Assembly (NCBI GenBank): GCA_938009115.1
Contig: CALLHZ010000087.1
Span: 1-8,037, forward strand
Reading direction: 5' to 3'
Length of the DNA: 8,037 nt
Source: an uncultured Clostridia bacterium
GTDB lineage: Bacteria; Bacillota; Clostridia; Peptostreptococcales; Anaerovoracaceae
The notes under the pieces were generated by a model that was not told where the DNA came from, made no database searches, and saw only the letters and a program-made list of their open reading frames with translations. The translations under genes and the position numbers were made by a program. Positions 1 to 4,442 of the stretch are shown here, piece after piece. The first letter of the stretch is position 1. Every line of letters begins with the position of its first letter.

Positions 1-371
1 ATGATCTCCCGCACGGAATCTTCGCTCATTTGAAGGTATTGCGCCAGGATTTTTGTTTCCTGCTGCAGATTTTCTTCGATCTCTTCGGGCGTCTTTCCGT
101 TACCTTTGACCGAATCCGGGCGGATCCAGATGGTATTGGTGGCTGCGCTGATGGCCAGATCCCTTCCGTTTCTGTCCACGATCGACCCGCGCACAGCCTG
201 GACCGTGCTGTCGCTGGTCTGCTGGTCCGTAGCCATCTGGGCGTATTTTTCGGCGCGGATGATCTGATGCCATCCCAGGCGGAGCGCCAAAAGCACAAAA
301 AGAAGACAGGCGATCCCGAAAAGGAATACCAGCCTGCTCCGATTTTTGTTTGTAGGCTCCTGGACACGCAT
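1..371 (-). CDS. ftsI: Class B penicillin-binding protein (FtsI/SpoVD type), N-terminal part, cut by the left edge
   Basis: This is a septal peptidoglycan transpeptidase; only the first 123 or so residues are visible. A short cytoplasmic tail (about 1-12) is followed by one membrane anchor (about 13-32, ending LLALRLGW). Next comes the start of the PBP dimerisation region with the classic RGSIVDRNGRDLAIS segment (about 61-75). The transpeptidase domain lies outside the window. The gene is fourth in the dcw order after mraZ, rsmH and ftsL, which is the usual FtsI position. In clostridia this slot can also hold sporulation-specific SpoVD, and the visible part cannot separate the two. I chose ATG 371 because GGGGAG lies 6 nt upstream. 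An in-frame ATG at 392 would add seven residues but has no Shine-Dalgarno match, and a TGA stop sits two codons before it. Confidence 0.9.
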   Translation of the reverse strand, partial: MRVQEPTNKNRSRLVFLFGIACLLFVLLALRLGWHQIIRAEKYAQMATDQQTSDSTVQAVRGSIVDRNGRDLAISAATNTIWIRPDSVKGNGKTPEEIEENLQQETKILAQYLQMSEDSVREI

Positions 372-377
372 CAGTTT

Positions 378-383
378 CTCCCC
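378..383 (-). promoter_or_regulatory. Ribosome binding site deciding the PBP start
   Basis: GGGGAG on the minus strand is followed by six nucleotides and ATG 371. The alternative ATG 392 is preceded by a T-rich stretch without a Shine-Dalgarno match, so this site favours the shorter protein. Confidence 0.6.
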
Positions 384-438
384 GTTGATCATGCTTCAGA
401 AAAAGAAACGCCACCCTGCATCGACCGGGGCGGCGCGG

Positions 439-876
439 CTATTCGTACGCCGATTCCCTGAGCGCCAGCGCAAAGTCTTCCTGCACGCCGGCCTGGTCAT
501 CCAGGTAGACCATCTCTTGAAAAGTGGGATACACCATGCCCATGGCCAGTGCTTTGGCCTCAACGGTGGAAATACTGGTCGCTGTCTGGATCTCCACCTC
601 AAGATTCTGGACCGTGCGCTCCACGGACAGGATCTTCCGGTTCAGCGTGTTGATATCATACTGCAACTTGGAGGAAAAGGCATTGACGCCGATCAGTCCG
701 ATGAATATAAAGCCGCAGAGCACCAGCAGGAAAAATGCCTGGATCCGTTGACGGAGACCGAGAGGCGCCGCTTTGACCTGCACTTCCGAAACGGTTTTTC
801 CTCTGACGGGAACAGGTTCTGCGTCGAAACGGATGTATTCGGTTGTGTACGCTGCCATTCTCTCTGCGGAGGTCAT
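439..876 (-). CDS. ftsL: FtsL-like septum protein
   Basis: This is a small bitopic division protein of 145 aa. It has a cytoplasmic tail of about 45 residues, one membrane helix (about 47-66), then a predicted coiled coil (about 69-100) on the outer face. The end carries a segment like that of the FtsL/DivIC family (VEAKALAMGMVYP, about 105-117). FtsL works with DivIB/FtsQ and DivIC/FtsB to activate the septal synthase FtsW-FtsI. FtsL sequences diverge strongly, so the call rests on size, topology and position between rsmH and the PBP gene. It starts 17 bp after rsmH, with AAGGA 8 nt before the ATG. A 67-bp gap separates it from the PBP start. The cytoplasmic tail (TTEYIRFDAEPVPV) is rather long but not exceptional. 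Confidence 0.8.
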   Translation of the reverse strand: MTSAERMAAYTTEYIRFDAEPVPVRGKTVSEVQVKAAPLGLRQRIQAFFLLVLCGFIFIGLIGVNAFSSKLQYDINTLNRKILSVERTVQNLEVEIQTATSISTVEAKALAMGMVYPTFQEMVYLDDQAGVQEDFALALRESAYE

Positions 877-893
877 TTTGCCGATCCTTTCTC

Positions 894-1829
894 TTATAGC
901 TTTTCGATCACTCTGAGTTTTGCGCTGCGGGATCTGGGGTTCTGTTCAAGCTCCTGCGGCGAAGCTGTTACGGGCTTTCCTGTTATTTTTTTGATATCCG
1001 CCCTCTTTCCGCAGACGCACATCGGCAGATCGGGAGGACATGTGCAGGGATTGATCCGTTGATTGATGTGATCTTTTACGATCCGGTCTTCCAGGGAGTG
1101 GAAAGTGATCACCGCCAGTCTGCCTCCGGAGGCCAGAGCTTCGGTGAGGTCGTTCAGCGCCCGCTCCAGATGGCCCAGCTCATCGTTCACTTCGATCCGG
1201 ATGGCCTGGAAGGTCCGTTTGGCGGGGTGGGGCCCCTCCCGGCGGGCTTTGGCCGGTATCGCCGCTTTGATGATCTCCACCAGTTGATAAGTGGTGGAGA
1301 TCCGCTGCTGCTTCCGGGCGTCTCCGATGAACTCCGCGATCCTGGAGGCCCAGCGTTCTTCCCCGTATTCTTTCAGGATCCGCTGGATCTGTTCTGTTTC
1401 GTATTCGTTGACCACAACTTCCGCCGTCAGGCTCCCCCGGGGATCCATCCGCATGTCCAGCGGCGCGTCATGCATGTAGGAAAATCCTCTGGCCGGCGTG
1501 TCCAGTTGAAAGGAGGAAACCCCCAGGTCCAGCAGGATGCCGTCGACGCGAGTCTGGTTCAGGGAGGCCAGGATCGCTTTCATGTCGGAGTAATTGCCCC
1601 GGACCAGGCTGCGCTTGCAGGTGGCTCCGGCCAACCGTTCCGAAGCGGCTTCCAGAGCTGCCGGATCCTGGTCGATCCCTATAAAATGGCCGTCCCAGGA
1701 AAGCGCGCCGCATATGCCCAGCGCGTGCCCTCCTCCGCCCAGCGTTCCGTCCACATAGGTTCCCTTGGGGCGGATCGCCAGCGCTTCCAGCACTTCGTTA
1801 TATAAGACGGGTACGTGATAATAATCCAT
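894..1829 (-). CDS. rsmH: 16S rRNA (cytosine(1402)-N(4))-methyltransferase RsmH
   Basis: RsmH (MraW) uses S-adenosylmethionine to N4-methylate C1402 of 16S rRNA in the ribosomal P site. The 311 aa match the family's usual length. Visible motifs are HVPVLYNEVLEAL (5-17), the SAM-binding YVDGTLGGGGH (25-35), GIDQDP (51-56), the ILLDLGVSSFQLD segment (98-110), RGFSYMHDAPLDMRMD (114-129), FQAIRIEVNDEL (207-218) and ITFHSLEDRIVK (241-252). A Cys-rich PCTCPPDLPMCVCGK stretch follows (261-275). The gene follows mraZ by 5 bp. Its Shine-Dalgarno, AGGTG, lies in the last mraZ codons 8 nt before the ATG, which suggests translational coupling. It is part of the dcw operon. Confidence 0.98.
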   Translation of the reverse strand: MDYYHVPVLYNEVLEALAIRPKGTYVDGTLGGGGHALGICGALSWDGHFIGIDQDPAALEAASERLAGATCKRSLVRGNYSDMKAILASLNQTRVDGILLDLGVSSFQLDTPARGFSYMHDAPLDMRMDPRGSLTAEVVVNEYETEQIQRILKEYGEERWASRIAEFIGDARKQQRISTTYQLVEIIKAAIPAKARREGPHPAKRTFQAIRIEVNDELGHLERALNDLTEALASGGRLAVITFHSLEDRIVKDHINQRINPCTCPPDLPMCVCGKRADIKKITGKPVTASPQELEQNPRSRSAKLRVIEKL

Positions 1830-1834
1830 AGACG

Positions 1835-2266
1835 CTACACCTGATAGGTGTCCCCGATCTTCTTGAAATCGTCCGGCGAAAGCTTTCCGCCGAGCTCAGA
1901 ATTCTCGTAGATTTCCCTGGACCACAGCTCGACCCGGTCCAGCATGCCGATGGTGACCAGATCCTTCTGGACTTCGGCGATCTCTTTCAGATATTGGGGC
2001 AGCGTGATCCGGCCCTGCTTGTCGATCTCGCATTCCACCGCATTGGCATACATGTAGCGGAGGAAGGCCCGGGCCATTTCGTCGGAACGGGGCAGCGCGG
2101 CCAGCTTAGTCTGCTGCTCCGCCCAGGTCGACATGGGATAAATAACAAGGCACTGGTCAAGACCCCTTGTCAGGACGCATTTGTATCCAAGTTCATCTCT
2201 GAACCTGGCCGGCACGATCAGCCGGTTTTTTGCGTCTATGGAGTTTTGATAAACACCCATCAACAA
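1835..2266 (-). CDS. mraZ: Transcriptional regulator MraZ (TTG start)
   Basis: MraZ is a ring-forming DNA-binding protein of the AbrB/SpoVT fold that binds its own promoter and controls the dcw operon. Two half-domains each carry the DxxxR motif: DAKNRLIVPARFR (11-23) and DKQGRITLPQYL (82-93). From the TTG at 2266 the protein is 143 aa and begins (f)M-L-M-G-V-Y-Q, which lines up with the family's M-x-M-G-x-Y start. GGAGG lies 9 nt before this TTG. An in-frame ATG at 2287 gives 150 aa and also has a GGAGG 6 nt upstream. That GGAGG abuts the -10 box, however, and would lie upstream of the expected transcription start near 2292. ATG 2260 is too far (15 nt) from the GGAGG. The family is certain; the start is likely. 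Confidence 0.95.
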   Translation of the reverse strand: MLMGVYQNSIDAKNRLIVPARFRDELGYKCVLTRGLDQCLVIYPMSTWAEQQTKLAALPRSDEMARAFLRYMYANAVECEIDKQGRITLPQYLKEIAEVQKDLVTIGMLDRVELWSREIYENSELGGKLSPDDFKKIGDTYQV

Positions 2267-2275
2267 CGTCAGGAT

Positions 2276-2280
2276 CCTCC
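2276..2280 (-). promoter_or_regulatory. Ribosome binding site for the TTG start of mraZ
   Basis: GGAGG on the minus strand lies 9 nt upstream of TTG 2266. It would fall inside the expected mRNA, with a leader of about 26 nt if transcription begins near 2292. Confidence 0.55.
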
Positions 2281-2296
2281 AGTGCATTTATTACCT

Positions 2297-2321
2297 CCAC
2301 TATAAACCACTTCACTCCCAT
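2297..2321 (-). promoter_or_regulatory. Probable MraZ operator, promoter-proximal repeat set
   Basis: Read on the minus strand, three pentamers recur at exact 10-bp intervals: ATGGG (2321-2317), AGTGG (2311-2307) and AGTGG (2301-2297). MraZ is known to bind short G-rich direct repeats (TGGGN in E. coli, GTG-containing in mollicutes) spaced about one helical turn apart before its own gene. This position, overlapping the spacer and -10 of PmraZ, fits autoregulation. The motif is seen directly; the binding is inferred. Confidence 0.7.
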
Positions 2322-2327
2322 ATGCAA
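2299..2327 (-). promoter_or_regulatory. Sigma-A-type promoter of the dcw operon (PmraZ)
   Basis: On the minus strand, -35 TTGCAT (2327-2322) and -10 TATAGT (2304-2299) are separated by exactly 17 bp. The expected start is about 2292. The spacer and -10 overlap the phased GTGG-type repeats, so MraZ binding there would compete with RNA polymerase. No better promoter is visible before mraZ. Confidence 0.75.
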
Positions 2328-2357
2328 GCAATTTCTATGAAAAAATGGGCATTTCCA

Positions 2358-2382
2358 CCACCTTTTCCTACTTTCTTCCCAT
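2358..2382 (-). promoter_or_regulatory. Second, upstream set of MraZ-like repeats
   Basis: On the minus strand ATGGG (2382-2378), AGTAG (2372-2368) and GGTGG (2362-2358) recur at 10-bp intervals. They come in the same order as the promoter-proximal set and lie 61 bp from it, about six helical turns. The match is weaker than in the proximal set. It may be an auxiliary operator, or chance in a purine-rich stretch. Confidence 0.4.
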
Positions 2383-2396
2383 GTCCTCCTCCACAG

Positions 2397-2426
2397 AAAA
2401 AAAGCGCGCCGGACCAGCCCCGGCGC
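2397..2426 (-). terminator. Intrinsic terminator, minus strand (distal of a tandem pair)
   Basis: On the minus strand a perfect 7-bp stem, GCGCCGG/CCGGCGC (2426-2420 with 2412-2406), encloses a 7-nt loop. GC and then seven T (2403-2397) follow. It lies just upstream of the mraZ promoter elements and would stop minus-strand transcripts arriving through fluC. Confidence 0.8.
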
Positions 2427-2429
2427 AAT

Positions 2430-2453
2430 AAAAAAATCCCGCCGGAGCGGGAT
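2430..2453 (-). terminator. Intrinsic terminator, minus strand (proximal of a tandem pair)
   Basis: On the minus strand ATCCCGC/GCGGGAT (2453-2447 with 2442-2436) forms a 7-bp stem with a TCCG loop, followed by a T run to 2430. The T run lies only on the minus-strand side. With the hairpin at 2397-2426 it forms a tandem pair separated by 3 bp. The nearest minus-strand gene upstream is the DUF2284 gene ending at 2928. Confidence 0.8.
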
Positions 2454-2467
2454 CGGAAGATTATCCG

Positions 2468-2496
2468 TTGCAAGGGAAATCCGTATTGCGTATAAT
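2468..2496 (+). promoter_or_regulatory. Sigma-A-type promoter of fluC
   Basis: TTGCAA (2468-2473) and a consensus TATAAT (2491-2496) are separated by 17 bp. The expected start is near 2503, giving a leader of about 61 nt before the ATG at 2564. Confidence 0.85.
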
Positions 2497-2503
2497 GAGT
2501 CCG

Positions 2504-2542
2504 GTCGAAGTCATGATCCGGAGCAGCATCCGGCGCTTCGAC
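2504..2542 (+). other. Structured 5' leader of fluC
   Basis: Starting at the predicted transcription start, GTCGAAG (2504-2510) pairs with CTTCGAC (2536-2542). Inside, CCGGA (2518-2522) pairs with TCCGG (2529-2533) around a 6-nt loop. The helix ends 21 nt before the start codon and leaves the ribosome site free. It does not match the fluoride (crcB) riboswitch pattern as I know it. It could be an mRNA-stabilising 5' stem-loop, an uncharacterised cis element, or chance. Confidence 0.4.
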
Positions 2543-2563
2543 GGACAAGAAAGGATATCGGAG

Positions 2564-2938
2564 ATGACACAATGTCTTCTGGTCGGCGCCGGCGGCTTTC
2601 TCGGCGCGGCGGCCCGCTACCTCGTGATGCAGATGCCTTTGAATGCGGGTCCGTTCCCGATCAAAACACTCCTGATCAATTTTGCCGGCGCCCTGGCCAT
2701 CGGGATCCTGACGGAATTTACGGGAGAACTGCCGCCTCTCACCAGCAATCGCATGTTCTTTATGGAAATGGGCTTTTGCGGCGGATTCACTGCTTTTTCA
2801 GCTTTCGGGCTGGAGACGGTGCTTTTGTTCGAAAACGGCCGCAGCGGCACCGCTTACCTGTACATTGCCCTGAGTGTGGGGCTGTGTCTGGCCGGCGTAG
2901 TCATGGGAAGATTCCTCGTCAAAGCTTTCAGAGGGTAA
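2564..2938 (+). CDS. crcB: Fluoride ion channel FluC/CrcB
   Basis: This small four-helix membrane protein (124 aa, normal family length) exports fluoride as an antiparallel dual-topology dimer and so protects cytoplasmic enzymes. Family landmarks are GAGGFLGAAARY (8-19), LLINFAGALAIGIL (36-49) with the conserved Asn39, and GFCGGFTAFSAFGLE (70-84) with the two Phe-box residues F78 and F81 spaced F-x-x-F. The last helix is about 98-118. AAGGA lies 8 nt before the ATG, downstream of a strong promoter. Only one copy is present, so it probably works as a homodimer, unlike the paired crcB genes of many Gram-positives. Its stop overlaps the 3' end of the opposite DUF2284 gene by 11 bp. The family often has TTFST where this protein has TAFSA. 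Confidence 0.95.
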   Translation: MTQCLLVGAGGFLGAAARYLVMQMPLNAGPFPIKTLLINFAGALAIGILTEFTGELPPLTSNRMFFMEMGFCGGFTAFSAFGLETVLLFENGRSGTAYLYIALSVGLCLAGVVMGRFLVKAFRG

Positions 2939-3413
2939 CCCCTCCGCAACCTTCAGGCAATAACAGGCCTCCGACCAGCGAAAGCCGTTCGGGCGCCGCG
3001 CCGGCGATACCCCACTGCAGGAACAGGCCCAATCGTTCCCGGCTGAGCTTTTCCACGTTTCCGCCAAGCGACTGGATGCTGTAGTGCATCCCGGACGTTG
3101 ATAGTCCTCCGCTGCTGCCCGGGCAGAGGCAAAGGCTCCCCGGAAGGGATTTTTCCAGCGCAAGAAGCTGCTCTGTCAGCCACCGGTCCGCCTCGTCCCA
3201 GGAAGAGTCCCCGGGGATGGAGACCGCGTACAGCTCCAATCGGTCGTAGTGAAGCCAGAGTTCCTCCACGTCAAAATCGTGGGGCGGACACCCGGGGTTT
3301 GTTCCGTAGTTGCCGCAGCTGCGGCAGCCCTGTTCAAAGCGATCAATCTCCAGATACCTTTCGAGTAATTCAGTCACGGGCAGAGAAGCCCTTAGTATCG
3401 TATATTCTATCAT
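2928..3413 (-). CDS. DUF2284 predicted metal-binding protein with reduced second Cys cluster
   Basis: This 161-aa soluble protein matches the DUF2284 family, which is annotated as metal binding from its cysteines and has no established function that I know of. The N-terminal Cys motif is intact: C30-x2-C33-x8-C42 in GCRSCGNYG...GCPPHDFD (29-48). The typical YSIQSLGGNVEKL segment (111-123) and the closing LSLVGGLLL (144-152) are present. As I recall the family, a C-x2-C-x2-C...PCR-P loop precedes the YSIESLGGNV segment. Here that stretch is short and holds only C95 and C97, so the second cluster looks lost. The ATG at 3413 sits just after a strong -10 box with no Shine-Dalgarno site, so the mRNA may be leaderless. 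The gene converges on fluC and overlaps its end by 11 bp. Confidence 0.75.
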   Translation of the reverse strand: MIEYTILRASLPVTELLERYLEIDRFEQGCRSCGNYGTNPGCPPHDFDVEELWLHYDRLELYAVSIPGDSSWDEADRWLTEQLLALEKSLPGSLCLCPGSSGGLSTSGMHYSIQSLGGNVEKLSRERLGLFLQWGIAGAAPERLSLVGGLLLPEGCGGVTL

Positions 3414-3422
3414 AGCACATCG

Positions 3423-3450
3423 ATTATATCATGCCGCTGCGGAGTGTAAA
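3423..3450 (-). promoter_or_regulatory. Sigma-A-type promoter of the DUF2284 gene
   Basis: On the minus strand, -35 TTTACA (3450-3445) and a consensus -10 TATAAT (3428-3423) are separated by 16 bp. The expected start (about 3416-3413) falls on or next to the start codon at 3413. It is divergent from the promoter at 3467-3495, with 16 bp between the two -35 boxes. Confidence 0.7.
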
Positions 3451-3468
3451 GCCGCGGCGCTTTATTTT
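3433..3468 (+). terminator. Weak possible terminator, plus strand
   Basis: GCCGC (3433-3437) pairs with GCGGC (3454-3458), and after one mismatch GC (3439-3440) pairs with GC (3451-3452). GC and an interrupted T run, TTTATTTT (3461-3468), follow. It could end plus-strand transcripts from fluC that have crossed the DUF2284 gene. The mismatch, long loop and broken T run make it doubtful. Confidence 0.3.
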
Positions 3469-3495
3469 GCATTCCGATAGCAATCGTGATATCAT
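3467..3495 (+). promoter_or_regulatory. Likely promoter of the NYN-rnhB-M20 operon
   Basis: TTGCAT (3467-3472) and TATCAT (3490-3495) are separated by 17 bp. The expected start is near 3502, giving a leader of about 31 nt that contains the ribosome site AAGGAGG at 3522-3528. An alternative -10, CATAAT at 3493, would need a 20-bp spacer. Confidence 0.55.
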
Positions 3496-3532
3496 AATTT
3501 CATCGGAAAATGCAGCTTCCAAAGGAGGAACT

Positions 3533-4441
3533 ATGGCAACCAGCGACCGAAGGTTCGCCGTCCTGATCGACGCGGACAATATCTCAGATAAATATATAAA
3601 AGTCATACTCGACGAAATTTCCAACGACGGCGAAGCCACTTACAAAAGGATCTACGGCGATTGGACCAAGCCGGCGCTGGCGCCCTGGAAGAAGGTGCTT
3701 CTCGAGCATTCGGTCACCCCGATCCAGCAGTACGGCTACACGACCGGAAAAAACGCCACGGACTCCGCCATGATCATCGACGCTATGGACATCCTGTACT
3801 CCGGCAACGTGGAAGGCTTCTGTCTGGTCACCAGCGACAGCGATTTTACCCGCCTGGCCTCCAGGCTTCGGGAGTCCGGCATGATGGTCGTGGGCATGGG
3901 CGAGCAAAAGACGCCAAAGGCTTTCATATCCGCCTGCAATAAGTTCAAATACCTGGATATCCTTTCCGGCGGCGCCGGGGTCGGTTCCGATAAGGGCCGA
4001 AACGCTTCCAGAAGCAAAACGGCGCAGCCAAAGCCCGCAGCCAAGCCTGCTCCGGTCAAGCCCGCCAGCAAGGCCAAGACGCCTGTGAAAGCAGAACAAG
4101 AGCTGAAGACCGACAAGTTCAAGGCCCAGGATATCGGCATCGTCCCCATCGACGACGAAGACGAATTTCCCGTAGCAGAGGTGACCAGCCTGGATACCAT
4201 CCGGGGCGCCATCGCATCCATCATTTCGGAAAACTCCGACGAAGACGGCTGGGTCTCCATCAGCGATCTGGGCAATCGTCTGCTCAAGCGCTATCCGGAC
4301 TTTGACGTAAGAAACTACGGCTTCCCCAAGCTGACGCCCTTCCTGAAATCTCTGAAGGGTTTTGAGATGAAATCGGTCCGCAACGAAAATTCCAGCGTAC
4401 GGCAGGTGTTTCTCCGGGAATTCCAGCCTGACCGGGATTGA
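3533..4441 (+). CDS. NYN-domain (LabA/DUF88-type) putative ribonuclease with C-terminal OST-HTH/LOTUS domain
   Basis: This 302-aa protein is probably an RNA-processing enzyme. Residues 8-144 form a NYN (PIN-like) nuclease domain with the acidic residues expected for metal-dependent RNA cleavage: LIDADN (11-16; D13, D15), ATDSAMIIDAMD (75-86; D77, D83) and TSDSDF (100-105; D102, D104). A flexible Lys/Ala/Pro-rich linker (about 160-195) and an acidic patch (about 207-212) follow. The C-terminus (about 218-297; GWVSISDLGNRLLKRYP...YGFPKLTPFLKSL) has the pattern of an OST-HTH/LOTUS domain, an RNA-binding winged helix. ATG 3533 has a near-perfect AAGGAGG 4 nt upstream; codons reaching back to 3431 are upstream of the promoter and are not used. 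The gene ends 1 bp before rnhB. Its substrate is unknown. Confidence 0.88.
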   Translation: MATSDRRFAVLIDADNISDKYIKVILDEISNDGEATYKRIYGDWTKPALAPWKKVLLEHSVTPIQQYGYTTGKNATDSAMIIDAMDILYSGNVEGFCLVTSDSDFTRLASRLRESGMMVVGMGEQKTPKAFISACNKFKYLDILSGGAGVGSDKGRNASRSKTAQPKPAAKPAPVKPASKAKTPVKAEQELKTDKFKAQDIGIVPIDDEDEFPVAEVTSLDTIRGAIASIISENSDEDGWVSISDLGNRLLKRYPDFDVRNYGFPKLTPFLKSLKGFEMKSVRNENSSVRQVFLREFQPDRD

Positions 4442-4442
4442 T

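Noticed and set aside
346..1805. Long plus-strand open frames opposite ftsL and rsmH (346-1062 and 1059-1805)
   Set aside because: They are antisense to clear dcw genes with intact family motifs, encode low-complexity Gly/Pro/Arg-rich sequence and lack credible starts.
2474..2563. Fluoride riboswitch before fluC
   Set aside because: Gene context made it likely, but I could not find the conserved GG-GATG core or the matching downstream CTGATGR element. Only a simple hairpin is present.
2312..2572. 86-codon minus-strand open frame in the mraZ-fluC spacer
   Set aside because: It runs across both tandem terminators, the fluC promoter and the MraZ-like repeats and resembles no family. The regulatory reading explains the sequence better.
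3137..3154. Small hairpin with five T (TCCC/GGGA, T run 3150-3154) as a fluC terminator
   Set aside because: The stem is only 4 bp and weak, and it lies within the DUF2284 coding sequence without other support.
4010..4120. Lys/Ala/Pro-rich stretch in the NYN protein as a DNA repeat or frameshift scar
   Set aside because: The frame is continuous with intact domains on both sides and no exact DNA repeat unit is visible. It reads as an ordinary disordered linker.
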